64,000 bases of DNA from CAISIP01 sp043759735. GTDB lineage: Bacteria; Pseudomonadota; Gammaproteobacteria; Burkholderiales; Burkholderiaceae_C. Within the stretch, counting starts at the first letter, position 1, and each line of letters opens with the position of its first letter. The notes below the pieces were generated by a model. That model worked only from the letters and a program-made list of their open reading frames with translations, was not told the origin of the DNA and did not search any database. The position numbers and the translations under genes were made by a program. The stretch is taken from assembly GCA_043759735.1 (NCBI GenBank), contig JAYUQC010000070.1, positions 27,553-91,552 on the forward strand. The letters are read 5' to 3'. Below, in pieces: positions 33,854-42,921 of this stretch.

Positions 33854-35266
33854 ATGATCCAATGGTTCTTTCAACGGCAACTGCGTCCAGCGTGCGTCGG
33901 GTTGCTAGTGCTGTCAGGCACTCCGGCTGCCCAAGCGGCTGGTTTTCAGATCAACGAGATATCCGCCTCGGGTCTTGGCAACGCGTCCGCCGGTGGTGCC
34001 GCCGAGGCGTCGGACGCAAGCACTATCTGGTCGAACGTGGCCGGCCTGTCGCGACTGGGCCAGAGTCAGGTGTCCGGCACCCTGCACTTGATCATGCCGT
34101 CGCTGCAATTTCGCAACGGCGCGTCGATGGCGGCGTTGGGCCAGACGCTGGGCAACACCGGTGGAAACGCTGGTGGTCTGGTTCCGGTACCCAACTTTTA
34201 TGTCGCCAGGCCGATCGATGGCAGCCTGTCGATCGGCCTGGGCATCAACGCACCCTGGGGCCTGGTGACGGAATACGACGCGGGTTGGCTGGGACGTTTC
34301 CAGGCGATCAAATCCAGCATTGAGACCATCAACCTGAATCCGGGCTTGTCTTGGAAAGCTTCAGACCGCGTTGCACTGGGGTTTGGCCTGAACATGCAGC
34401 ATATATCGGCCGAGTTCACCAACCAGGTCAATTATTCTGCTGCCCTGCTCAGCGCCGCCGCGCTCAATGGCATTGCGCCCGGCTCGGCGGGCTTCAACGC
34501 GATTGCGGCCGCAACGCCAGGTCTGGAGTCGAGCGCCCGCGTCAAGGGGTCGGACAACGCCTTCGGCTGGAATGCCGGTGTCCTGTTCAATCTGGACGAC
34601 CGGACGCGCGTGGGGTTGCACTATCGCTCGAGCGTGAAATACCGGGTCGACGGCACAGCCACATTTGCCAATCCGGGGCTGCCCGGTGCAGCGCCAGCGG
34701 TGACCGCATTGCTGGCCGCTGGTGTGAATGCAGCCCAATTGTTCAACACCCGTATCTCATCCAATGTCGAGATTCCCGCTGTCGTCAACCTGTCCTATTT
34801 CACGACAGTCAATGATCGATGGGACCTGATGGCGGACGCCCAGTGGACGCAATGGTCGACGGTCAAGGATCTGACCTTTGTGCGGCCAAATGGCACGGTG
34901 TTGCAAAGTACGCCTGAGAACTTCAGGAACAGCTGGAAGCTGGCGATTGGCGCAAACTACCGGTACAGCCCGCAATGGACGTTGCGAGGCGGCATCGCGA
35001 TCGACCAGTCGCCGGTGCAGGAAGCCTTCATAACGCCACGCCTACCTGATGCCGACCGGACCTTTTTGACGGTTGGTGCGCGTTATGCGATGAATTCCAG
35101 GCTCACGGTCGATATGGGCGCTGGATATGTATTCATCCGCAAGACGAACATCAACGCCAACGGGGATCCGGCCGATCCAACGGGAGCGTTGGCCAATGGC
35201 CTGATCAACGGCTACTACAAGAGCCATGCCGTCATCCTGTCGGCACAGCTGAACTACGCGTTTTGA
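33854..35266 (+). CDS. FadL/OmpP1/TodX family outer-membrane transport protein
   Basis: Predicted outer-membrane beta barrel for uptake of long-chain fatty acids or other hydrophobic compounds. Signal peptide at residues 1-32 (cleavage after PAAQA), then the family start AGFQINEISASGLGNASAGGAAEASDAST, which is the N-terminal hatch region. The barrel ends with an aromatic C-terminal Phe (LNYAF), as needed for BAM insertion. 470 residues. Start supported by a GGGAGGATC ribosome site. No neighbouring fatty-acid genes; likely its own unit. Confidence 0.92.
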   Translation: MIQWFFQRQLRPACVGLLVLSGTPAAQAAGFQINEISASGLGNASAGGAAEASDASTIWSNVAGLSRLGQSQVSGTLHLIMPSLQFRNGASMAALGQTLGNTGGNAGGLVPVPNFYVARPIDGSLSIGLGINAPWGLVTEYDAGWLGRFQAIKSSIETINLNPGLSWKASDRVALGFGLNMQHISAEFTNQVNYSAALLSAAALNGIAPGSAGFNAIAAATPGLESSARVKGSDNAFGWNAGVLFNLDDRTRVGLHYRSSVKYRVDGTATFANPGLPGAAPAVTALLAAGVNAAQLFNTRISSNVEIPAVVNLSYFTTVNDRWDLMADAQWTQWSTVKDLTFVRPNGTVLQSTPENFRNSWKLAIGANYRYSPQWTLRGGIAIDQSPVQEAFITPRLPDADRTFLTVGARYAMNSRLTVDMGAGYVFIRKTNINANGDPADPTGALANGLINGYYKSHAVILSAQLNYAF

Positions 35267-35456
35267 CCATTGCACCATCGTTGGCGCGCGGCGTCGAACG
35301 GCGACGTGAAATCAATGGGGAAATTGGCCGCCCGACCCGACATCACGGATCGGCACAACCGGCCAGCCAGGCGAGCAGGGGCGCCTTGGCCGGCTGCAGG
35401 CGCTTGCAGGCCAGCACGGCATTGCTCGGAGCCTCTATGCGACGGCCGTGGTCAGC

Positions 35457-36011
35457 TCAGACGCGCCGGCGGTACTCGCCGGTCCGGGTGTCGATCTCGA
35501 CCTTGTCACCCTGGGCGACGAAGATCGGAACGCCAATCTCGAAGCCGGTCGCGATCTTGGCCGGCTTGAGGACCTTGCCCGAGGTATCGCCCTTGACGGC
35601 CGGTTCGGTCCAGGTGATTTCGCGCTCGACGCTGGTGGGCAACTCGACCGAAATCGCCTTGCCGTCGTAAAACACCACTTCGAGCGGCATGCCGTCTTCA
35701 AGGTAGTTAAGGGTATCGCCCATATTCTCGGATTCGACCTCGTACTGGTTGAATTCCTCGTCCATGCACACGTACATCGGGTCGGCGAAGTAGGAGTAGG
35801 TGCATTCCTTCTTGTCCAGGATGACCTGGTCCATCTTGTCGTCGGCCTTGAAAACAACCTCGGTACCGAAGTTGTTGAGCAGGCTTTTGAGCTTCATGCG
35901 CACGGTAGCGGAGTTGCGCCCGCCACGGCTGTATTCGGTTTTCAGCACCACCATCGGGTCTTTGCCGTGCATGATCACATTGCCGGCACGGATTTCTTGC
36001 GCGATTTTCAT
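35457..36011 (-). CDS. efp: Elongation factor P, arginine-type
   Basis: Relieves ribosome stalling at polyproline stretches. 184 residues with three beta-barrel domains. The loop that reaches the peptidyl-transferase centre reads SRGGRNS, with Arg at position 32, so it is the rhamnosylated type rather than the beta-lysylated type. The modifying enzyme EarP is encoded 129 bp upstream on the same strand, confirming the modification route. Confidence 0.98.
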   Translation of the reverse strand: MKIAQEIRAGNVIMHGKDPMVVLKTEYSRGGRNSATVRMKLKSLLNNFGTEVVFKADDKMDQVILDKKECTYSYFADPMYVCMDEEFNQYEVESENMGDTLNYLEDGMPLEVVFYDGKAISVELPTSVEREITWTEPAVKGDTSGKVLKPAKIATGFEIGVPIFVAQGDKVEIDTRTGEYRRRV

Positions 36012-36140
36012 TCGGGTTTCCCATCAATTGCCGCGCTACGGGTGCAGCGCGGAGTTGCGATGCGAAAGTGACCCGCGCCTGCGGTGGATCGTTGCGGCTC
36101 TGGCCGGGTCGGCAAGGGTAGTTCCGCAAAGCGATGGATT

Positions 36141-37289
36141 TTAGCCCTTTCCACCATCGTCCCTGGCCGACGCCCGGATCGCGGCGACGAATGCAGCCAA
36201 TCGCGTGGCCAGGTCCGGTAGCGCTTCCTGCTGGCGGCAAGCCTCGGACGCCCAGCGGCTCCATTGGGCAGGATCGAGCTGCGGCATCGGACCGGCGCTT
36301 ATCCCGTTCCAGACCATGTGGGCTCGCCGCAGCGAATCGGGCGTATCCAGAACGTCCAGCAGGGCCAGCAACTTGGTGTGGTGGGCGTCGTCCTGCTGCG
36401 GATAGATATGCCAGATGAATGGCTTGGCGGCCCACAAGGCGCGCACCAGCGAGTCTTCACCGCGTACAAAATTGAGGTCGCAAGCCCACAGCAGATGGTC
36501 GAAATCGCGTTGCGTCAGCGGCTCCAGGAAGTTGATCGACAGCGACGATGATGCCGCCGTATCGGCAGCGCCCACCTGCTGCGTCGGGGCCAAGGCGCGC
36601 ACCGCTGCTGCTGCCCGTCCGTGGGTCACCAGCAACCGGGTTGGAGTGGGCTGCTTTTGCCAATGGGCCAGTTGCGCTGCCAGGGCGACAGGTTCATAGC
36701 AGAACAGCGACACCAGCTGTTCGCCTCGCCAGGCGATGCCCCGGTCGGACAACCAGCGCGCGCGGTCGAAGTCGGCGCGGCGCTGTGCGAGATCGGGCTC
36801 GCGCAACAGGCCTCCGCTGTCCGACGTGAAACCGGGGTAGAAGAAGTGCTTGGTGCTGCCGTTGGCGACTCCGACCATCACGGGCGATGGCAGACCGTGC
36901 GAGCGGCGGGCGAAAGATTCAGCCGACAGGTATTCGAGATTGATCCAGGCCGGCGCCCCCGCGCTGCCGGGGCCGGCATCCTGCAGATGGTGGGCCAGGA
37001 ACGGAACCGGAATGTCGCAGCCGAAGGCTTCGATCCATCCGTCGGCGGGCGCCACCACCGACAGCGTTGCCGCTTCACTGGCCAATTTCCAGTCGAACAC
37101 CCGGATGCGGTCCCAGCGGCCTTGCAGCGCACCGGGCGCCATCCATGCCAATGCGCTGGGGTCGTCGATCCACAAGCGGACGCTGTCGCCGCGCGTTGCC
37201 AGATCGGCGGCGAGGCGCCAGCACACGCCGATATCGCCGTAGTTGTCGATGACTCGGCAAAAGATGTCCCAGCGGATCGCCATGCGCAT
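36141..37289 (-). CDS. earP: EF-P arginine 32 rhamnosyltransferase EarP
   Basis: Transfers rhamnose from dTDP-rhamnose to Arg32 of EF-P. The N-terminal WDIFCRVIDNYGDIGVCWRL is diagnostic and carries the catalytic Asp residues; FVRGEDSLVRALWAAKPFIWHIYPQ near the C-terminus is the donor-binding region. About 382 residues. Three in-frame ATG codons (37307, 37289, 37283) could start it; 37289 or 37283 places Met just before the conserved fold and avoids overlap with uvrC. Lies directly upstream of efp. Confidence 0.95.
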   Translation of the reverse strand: MRMAIRWDIFCRVIDNYGDIGVCWRLAADLATRGDSVRLWIDDPSALAWMAPGALQGRWDRIRVFDWKLASEAATLSVVAPADGWIEAFGCDIPVPFLAHHLQDAGPGSAGAPAWINLEYLSAESFARRSHGLPSPVMVGVANGSTKHFFYPGFTSDSGGLLREPDLAQRRADFDRARWLSDRGIAWRGEQLVSLFCYEPVALAAQLAHWQKQPTPTRLLVTHGRAAAAVRALAPTQQVGAADTAASSSLSINFLEPLTQRDFDHLLWACDLNFVRGEDSLVRALWAAKPFIWHIYPQQDDAHHTKLLALLDVLDTPDSLRRAHMVWNGISAGPMPQLDPAQWSRWASEACRQQEALPDLATRLAAFVAAIRASARDDGGKG

Positions 37290-37315
37290 GTGCCGGATTG
37301 TCCACAATACGGGTC

Positions 37316-39403
37316 ATGTCCAAGTCCAAACCCCAAGCCGAAACGGATGCAGTGCCGGTTCAGGCGCAGGCCATGGCGACAGTGCCGGACGATGCTCCGA
37401 TGCACGGTGCGCCGTTGCTGGCCGAGGTTGCCGCCTTGCCCGGCCTGCCGGGCGTGTACCGGTTCTTCGACGCCGCTGGCGACGTGCTGTACGTGGGCAA
37501 GGCCATCAACCTGAAGAAGCGGGTCGCGAGCTATTTCCGCAACAACCACGGGGGTACCCGCATTGGCCACATGGTCGGGCGCATTGCCCGCATGCAGACC
37601 ACCGTGGTCCGCTCGGAGGCCGAGGCGCTACTGCTCGAAAACAACCTGATCAAGACACTGGGCCCGAAATACAACATCTTGTTTCGCGACGATAAGAGCT
37701 ATCCCTATCTGAAGCTCACCGGCGTGGGTGCGGGCGCCACGCCGCGCCAGGGGATGGCCAGCCAGCCATCGGTGTCGGCGTCGATGGGCGCCGGTGCGGC
37801 AGTGGCAGTGCCCGCGCCGGCGGCCAACGCGTTCCCGCGGGTTGCCTATTTCCGTGGCGCGGTGGAAAAGAAGCACCGCTATTTCGGGCCCTATCCCAGT
37901 GCGTGGGCGGTCAAGGAGAGCATCCTGCTGCTTCAAAAGCTGTTCCGGTTGCGCACTTGTGAGGACACGGTGTTCAGCAACCGCACCCGTCCCTGTCTGC
38001 TGTACCAGATCAAGCGCTGCTCCGCGCCGTGTGTGGGCCACATTGCCCAGGCCGACTATGCGCTGGATGTGGCGCTGGCCGAGCGTTTTCTGCAGGGCGA
38101 CGCCAGCGACGTGCTGGCCGAGCTCGAGGCCCGGATGCTGGCGCACGCCCAGAAGCTGGAGTTCGAGGCCGCGGCCGACCTGCGCGACCAGGTCTCGGCA
38201 CTGTCCAGTGTGCTGCATCAGCAGTCGGTGGACAACGTGTCGGACCGCGACGTCGACATCCTGGCGGTGAAGGTGCAGGGTGGCAAGGCCTGTGTCAACC
38301 TGGCCATGGTGCGGGGTGGGCGCCACCTCGGCGACCGGGCCTATTTTCCGGTGCATGTCGATGACGCGTCGGTGATGCAGCAAGCGCAGGACGACGGGGT
38401 CACCGCACCAATGGCGCAAGAGAGCCAGGTGCTGGAGGCTTTCATCGCACAGCACTACCTGGATGTGGCCGTGCCGGGTTCGCTGGTCACCGGCGCGCCG
38501 GTCCGCGCAGCGCTGGTGCAGGCCTTGTCGGAACAAAGGGGTGTCAAAGTCAGCGTGGTGCACCAACCGCGCGAGCAGCGGCGCATCTGGCTCGAGATGG
38601 CGCAGACCAATGCCGATCTGCAGTTGGCCCGCCTGTTGGCCGAGGAGGGCTCGCAGCAAGCGCGCACGCAGTCGCTGGCGTTGGCGCTGGACCTGCCGTG
38701 CGACGATCTGGACGGACTGCGGATCGAGTGTTTCGACATTTCGCATACGGCTGGTGAAGCGACCCAGGCTTCGTGTGTCGTGTTCCAGCACCATGCGATG
38801 CAGTCGTCCGAGTACCGGCGCTACTCCATCCTGGACATCACGCCGGGCGACGACTACGCCGCCATGCGCCAAGTGCTGATGCGACGCTACGCCAAACTGG
38901 TCGAGGCGCTTCGGATCGCGCAAGACCTTGGCGAGCCGGTGGCCCATGCAGCCCGCATGCCGGACCTGGTGCTGGTCGACGGTGGCAAGGGACAGGTGGC
39001 AATGGCGCGCGAGGTGTTCGAGGCCCTGGGGCTGGACCTGTCGCTGATCGTCGGCGTGGAAAAAGGCGAAGGGCGCCGCGTCGGCCTTGAGGAATTGGTT
39101 TTTGCCGACGGACGCGACAAGATTGCCCTGGGCAAAGATTCGGCGGCGCTGATGCTGGTCGCACAGGTGCGCGACGAGGCGCATCGGTTTGCGATCACGG
39201 GCATGCGCGCCCGCCGTGCCCGGGTGCGGATCGGTGGCGGGCAGTTGCAGGAGATCCCTGGAATCGGGCCCAAGCGCCGCGCGCGGCTGCTGCAACGTTT
39301 TGGCGGTGTGCGCGGTGTGGGGCTGGCCAGTGTGGACGATCTGGCCACGGTCGAGGGTGTCTCGCGCGCGCTGGCAGAGGAAATCTACCGCGCCCTGCAT
39401 TGA
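37316..39403 (+). CDS. uvrC: Excinuclease ABC subunit UvrC
   Basis: Dual-incision endonuclease of nucleotide excision repair. GIY-YIG domain (GVYRFFDAAGDVLYVGKA, about 46-63) for the 3' cut, UVR motif for UvrB contact (EFEAAADLRDQVSAL near 280), RNase H-like domain for the 5' cut (DLVLVDGGKGQ), and a C-terminal helix-hairpin-helix pair (IPGIGPKRRARLL). 695 residues, longer than usual: an N-terminal tail of ~40 residues and an Ala/Gly/Ser/Pro-rich insertion at about 137-172 within the GIY-YIG region account for it. Divergent from earP. Confidence 0.96.
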   Translation: MSKSKPQAETDAVPVQAQAMATVPDDAPMHGAPLLAEVAALPGLPGVYRFFDAAGDVLYVGKAINLKKRVASYFRNNHGGTRIGHMVGRIARMQTTVVRSEAEALLLENNLIKTLGPKYNILFRDDKSYPYLKLTGVGAGATPRQGMASQPSVSASMGAGAAVAVPAPAANAFPRVAYFRGAVEKKHRYFGPYPSAWAVKESILLLQKLFRLRTCEDTVFSNRTRPCLLYQIKRCSAPCVGHIAQADYALDVALAERFLQGDASDVLAELEARMLAHAQKLEFEAAADLRDQVSALSSVLHQQSVDNVSDRDVDILAVKVQGGKACVNLAMVRGGRHLGDRAYFPVHVDDASVMQQAQDDGVTAPMAQESQVLEAFIAQHYLDVAVPGSLVTGAPVRAALVQALSEQRGVKVSVVHQPREQRRIWLEMAQTNADLQLARLLAEEGSQQARTQSLALALDLPCDDLDGLRIECFDISHTAGEATQASCVVFQHHAMQSSEYRRYSILDITPGDDYAAMRQVLMRRYAKLVEALRIAQDLGEPVAHAARMPDLVLVDGGKGQVAMAREVFEALGLDLSLIVGVEKGEGRRVGLEELVFADGRDKIALGKDSAALMLVAQVRDEAHRFAITGMRARRARVRIGGGQLQEIPGIGPKRRARLLQRFGGVRGVGLASVDDLATVEGVSRALAEEIYRALH

Positions 39404-39464
39404 TGCTGGCGCCCGGCGCGTCGCATCCGGGTGGGCAGGCCGGTGGCCATGCCACAATTCGAAC

Positions 39465-40040
39465 ATGTTCCTGACGATTCCGACCATCATGACCTGGACG
39501 CGGATCGTCGCGATTCCGCTCATCGTCGGCGTGTTCTATCTGCCAGAGGCGCTGTTGCCGATGCCGTCCAAGAACCTGGTTGCCACCGTCCTGTTCGTAG
39601 TGTTTGCGGCCACCGACTGGCTGGATGGCTACCTGGCACGCAAGCTCAACCAGACCTCGTCATTCGGTGCCTTCCTCGACCCGGTAGCAGACAAGTTCCT
39701 GGTCTGTGCTTCGCTGCTGGTGCTGGTGCATCTGAACCGGGCCGATGTGTTCGTCGGCCTGATCATCATCGGACGCGAGATCGCAATATCGGCGCTGCGC
39801 GAGTGGATGGCCCAGATCGGTGCCTCCAAGAGCGTGGCGGTGCACATGATCGGCAAGCTCAAGACGGTCGGGCAGATGGTCGCGATTCCGTTCCTGTTGT
39901 ACGACGGCGTGTTGTTCGATCTGATAGACACCCGGGTATGGGGTCAGTGGCTGATCTGGGTGGCGGCCGTACTGACAGTCTGGTCGATGGTGTACTACCT
40001 GCAAAAGGCCGTGCCGGAGATCCGCGCCCGGGTCAAATAG
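39465..40040 (+). CDS. pgsA: CDP-diacylglycerol-glycerol-3-phosphate 3-phosphatidyltransferase
   Basis: Makes phosphatidylglycerophosphate, the committed step to phosphatidylglycerol; inner membrane. The CDP-alcohol phosphotransferase motif is complete: DWLDGYLAR then GAFLDPVADK (D-x2-D-G-x2-A-R ... G-x3-D-x3-D). 191 residues with about four or five helices. The ATG at 39465 (MFLTIPTIMTWTRI) matches the family N-terminus. It follows uvrC by 61 bp, a common Burkholderiales order. Confidence 0.96.
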   Translation: MFLTIPTIMTWTRIVAIPLIVGVFYLPEALLPMPSKNLVATVLFVVFAATDWLDGYLARKLNQTSSFGAFLDPVADKFLVCASLLVLVHLNRADVFVGLIIIGREIAISALREWMAQIGASKSVAVHMIGKLKTVGQMVAIPFLLYDGVLFDLIDTRVWGQWLIWVAAVLTVWSMVYYLQKAVPEIRARVK

Positions 40041-40053
40041 GGGTGGATGAGCA

Positions 40054-40944
40054 GTGAGCGCCGACGCGAGGGGTGATTCACTGGTGCGCGTCATGCCGCT
40101 GGTGTTTGTACTGATCTGGAGCACCGGTTTCGTCGTTGCGCGCTATGGCATGCCGCATGGCCCCCCGTTCAGTTTCCTGGCGCTGCGCTACGCGTTGTCG
40201 GTGCTGTGTTTTCTGCCCTGGATCTGGCTGGCCGGGTCGCGCTGGCCCAGCGGCAAGCTGCAATGGCGCCATTTGGCGGTCACCGGCGTACTGATGCATG
40301 CCGGCTACCTCGGCGGCGTCTGGGCGGCGGTCAAGGCCGGCATGGGGTCGGGTGTCTCCGCATTGGTGGTCGGCCTGCAGCCGGTGCTGACGGCCATCTG
40401 GTTGTCGGCTGCGGGTACCACGGTGAGCCCTCGACAGTGGCTGGGTTTGATCCTGGGCCTGGCGGGCCTGGTTCTGGTCGTATCGCGCAAGCTCGGCGTT
40501 GGCAGTTCCGCCGACCATGTCGACATGGCGAACCTGGCACTGGCCGTTGGCGCCCTGGTGTCGATCACCATCGGAACGCTGTACCAAAAGCGCTATGTTG
40601 CGCCGTGTGACGTGCGCACCGCCAATGCAGTTCAATTGGCCGCCGCCTTTCTGGTGACGCTGCCGCTGGCCATGCTGGAGGGCGAATCCATCGACTGGAA
40701 CGGCGAGTCGATCGGTGCGCTGGCCTGGTCGGTGCTGGTGCTGACCCTGGGCGGCAGCTCGCTGCTGTACCTGCTGATCCAGCGTGGCGCGGCGACATCG
40801 GTGACCAGCCTGTTCTACATGGTGCCGCCCACTGCAGCGCTGATGGCGTGGGTGCTGTTTGACGAGCCGATCACGGTCTTCACCGTGCTGGGCATGGCGC
40901 TGGCGGCGCTAGGCGTGAGTCTGGTTATTCGGGCCAGAAATTAG
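40054..40944 (+). CDS. EamA/DMT family transporter
   Basis: 296-residue membrane protein of two five-helix EamA repeats; the first begins VFVLIWSTGFVVARYGMP and the second has MVPPTAALMAWVLFDEP, the conserved end-of-repeat motif. Starts at GTG, 13 bp after pgsA. Probably a small-molecule exporter; substrate unknown. Confidence 0.88.
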   Translation: MSADARGDSLVRVMPLVFVLIWSTGFVVARYGMPHGPPFSFLALRYALSVLCFLPWIWLAGSRWPSGKLQWRHLAVTGVLMHAGYLGGVWAAVKAGMGSGVSALVVGLQPVLTAIWLSAAGTTVSPRQWLGLILGLAGLVLVVSRKLGVGSSADHVDMANLALAVGALVSITIGTLYQKRYVAPCDVRTANAVQLAAAFLVTLPLAMLEGESIDWNGESIGALAWSVLVLTLGGSSLLYLLIQRGAATSVTSLFYMVPPTAALMAWVLFDEPITVFTVLGMALAALGVSLVIRARN

Positions 40945-41029
40945 GGTTGCCGCGCGGACGCCTTCATTGACCCGTCGGTGGCACGGTGTGCCGCCATTTT
41001 TTTCCATCGCAACCAGGAGATGCAACAAC

Positions 41030-42121
41030 ATGGGCAAACAACGAATCGCAGTGATCGCCGGTGACGGCATTGGCCAGGAGGTCATGCCCGAGGGCATACG
41101 GGCCATGGAGGCGGCGGCAGAAAAGTACGGCATTGACCTGCAGTTCGACCACTTCGACTTCTCCAGTTGGGCGTATTACGAGCGCCATGGCACGATGCTG
41201 CCCACTGACTGGAAGGAGCAGATCGGCGGTCATGACGCGATCTATTTCGGCGCGGTCGGCTGGCCGGACAAGATCGCCGATCATGTATCGCTGTGGGGCT
41301 CGCTGCTGCTGTTTCGGCGCGAGTTCGACCAATATATCAACCTGCGTCCGGCACGCCTGATGCCCGGCATCATCGCGCCTGTCGTGCGGCGCGACGGGAG
41401 CCGGCGCGACCCTGGCGAGATCGACATGTACATCGTGCGCGAGAACACGGAGGGCGAATACTCCAGCATCGGCGGGCGCATGTTCGCCGGTACCGAGCGC
41501 GAGATCGTGATGCAGGAGACCGTGATGACGCGCATCGGCGTGGACAGGGTGCTGCGGTTCGCGTTTGAACTCGCGCGCTCACGCCCGGACCGGCACCTGA
41601 CCAGCGCCACCAAATCCAACGGCATTGCGATCACGATGCCCTATTGGGATGAGCGGGTGGAGCAGATGGCGTTGCAGTATCCGGATGTCACGGTCGACAA
41701 GTTCCACATCGACATACTGACCGCCCATTTCGTGCAGCGCCCCGACTTCTTCGATGTGGTCGTGGCGAGCAATCTGTTTGGCGACATCCTGAGCGATCTC
41801 GGGCCCGCCTGCACCGGCACGATCGGCATTGCGCCCAGCGCAAACCTGAATCCGAGCCGCAGCTTCCCGTCGCTGTTCGAGCCGGTGCACGGGTCGGCGC
41901 CCGATATCGCGGGCAAGGGCATTGCCAATCCGATCGGCCAGATCTGGTGCGGCGCGATGATGCTTGAGTTTCTCGGGCATCGGCAGGCCCATGATGCAGT
42001 GTTGTCTGCCATCGAACAGGTGCTCGCACCCGGCAGCGGAGCACCGCGAACACCGGATATGGGCGGCACGGCGACTACATCGGACCTGGGTCGGGCCATC
42101 GCGCAGGCTGTCACCGGGTGA
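41030..42121 (+). CDS. Tartrate dehydrogenase / isopropylmalate-dehydrogenase-like enzyme
   Basis: NAD-dependent beta-decarboxylating dehydrogenase. AVIAGDGIGQEVMPEG is the family N-terminus; VRENTEGEYSSIGGR, the substrate Lys-Asn in TKSNGI, and SNLFGDILSDLGP with metal-binding Asp residues are all present, then EPVHGSAPDIAGKGIANP. The FDFSSWAYYERHG segment points to the tartrate/D-malate dehydrogenase branch rather than LeuB. 363 residues. AGGAGA ribosome site 11 bp before ATG 41030. Confidence 0.9.
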   Translation: MGKQRIAVIAGDGIGQEVMPEGIRAMEAAAEKYGIDLQFDHFDFSSWAYYERHGTMLPTDWKEQIGGHDAIYFGAVGWPDKIADHVSLWGSLLLFRREFDQYINLRPARLMPGIIAPVVRRDGSRRDPGEIDMYIVRENTEGEYSSIGGRMFAGTEREIVMQETVMTRIGVDRVLRFAFELARSRPDRHLTSATKSNGIAITMPYWDERVEQMALQYPDVTVDKFHIDILTAHFVQRPDFFDVVVASNLFGDILSDLGPACTGTIGIAPSANLNPSRSFPSLFEPVHGSAPDIAGKGIANPIGQIWCGAMMLEFLGHRQAHDAVLSAIEQVLAPGSGAPRTPDMGGTATTSDLGRAIAQAVTG

Positions 42122-42269
42122 CGGCCCATTGCCGCACGGAGCCAGCGTCCATCGGCACAGGCTTGGCCGCAAGTGTAAAAATTGCGGCAGACCTTGTCGC
42201 GCCAAGAGGCGGGCGCCTGGCAAAAGCGAATAGAATTCGCGTCCGCGTTGCAGTTTGCCGTCCGACAGG

Positions 42270-42298
42270 TTGACACACTCGAAGTCCGTCGCTCTAAT
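42270..42298 (+). promoter_or_regulatory. hupB promoter in a 328-bp intergenic region
   Basis: -35 TTGACA (42270-42275, perfect) and -10 TCTAAT (42293-42298, 5 of 6) are spaced 17 bp. The transcript would carry a ~145-nt leader before the HU start. The rest of the 42122-42449 interval holds only a small inverted repeat GCGAAT-AGA-ATTCGC at 42226-42240 and no gene that I can see. Confidence 0.7.
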
Positions 42299-42449
42299 CA
42301 GTCGTAGCTGTACGGACTCCGAAATCTGTGAATCAGACCGTTGGTTTCCTGTGCGACCGAGCCCATCACACGACCGTTCCGGATTGTGCGGTGTCCAGAT
42401 TTTTGCGGGGATACATGCGGTGTCCTCGCGTCCTTTCGAGAGGTTCTTT

Positions 42450-42722
42450 GTGAACAAGACAGAGTTGATTGAACATATCGCCAAACACGCCGATCTTTCC
42501 AAGGCTGCGGCTACCCGCGCCCTGGAGTCCACCATTGGCGCGGTAAAGACCACGCTGAAAAAAGGTGGTTCGGTGTCCCTGGTCGGATTCGGCACGTTTG
42601 CGGTTGGTAAACGTGCTGCCCGTACCGGCCGGAACCCGCGTACGGGCGCGGCGATTAAAATCAAGGCTGCCAAGGTTCCAAAGTTTCGTCCGGGCAAGGC
42701 ATTGAAAGATGCGTTGAACTGA
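42450..42722 (+). CDS. hupB: DNA-binding protein HU-beta
   Basis: 90-residue nucleoid protein. NKTELIEHIAKHADLSKAAATRAL at the start, the VSLVGFGTFAV core and the DNA-minor-groove arm GRNPRTGAAIKIKAAKVPKF are all present. Starts at GTG 42450, preceded by GAGAGG. Followed by tRNA-Val and ppiD, the standard arrangement downstream of lon in betaproteobacteria. Confidence 0.96.
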   Translation: MNKTELIEHIAKHADLSKAAATRALESTIGAVKTTLKKGGSVSLVGFGTFAVGKRAARTGRNPRTGAAIKIKAAKVPKFRPGKALKDALN

Positions 42723-42739
42723 GGCGGTTGATTGCAGAT

Positions 42740-42815
42740 GGGTTCTTAGCTCAGTTGGTAGAGCGGCGCCCTTACAAGGCGTAGGTCGGCGGTTCGAGCC
42801 CGTCAGGACCCACCA
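42740..42815 (+). tRNA. tRNA-Val (anticodon TAC)
   Basis: 76-nt cloverleaf with encoded CCA. Acceptor GGGTTCT (42740-42746) pairs with AGGACCC (42805-42811, one G-T pair); anticodon TAC sits in CCTTACAAGG; the T loop is GGTTCGAGCC. Confidence 0.96.
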
Positions 42816-42822
42816 CACGGAC

Positions 42823-42850
42823 AAAGGCGAACACGGTGTTCGCCTTTTTT
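42823..42850 (+). terminator. Terminator after tRNA-Val
   Basis: AAAGGCGAACAC and GTGTTCGCCTTT form a long perfect stem ending in six T residues (42845-42850). Confidence 0.88.
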
Positions 42851-42921
42851 ATTGATTGGTATCGAGCCCGCGAGCCAGGTGCCCGGCCGATACCCAGAAT
42901 GATTTGATGGAGTAGCAGCGC

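Noticed and set aside
42226..42240. Inverted repeat GCGAAT-AGA-ATTCGC before hupB as a terminator or Fur site
   Set aside because: Stem too short and no T-run for a terminator; spacing of 3 differs from the 6-1-6 Fur pattern; no iron gene adjacent.
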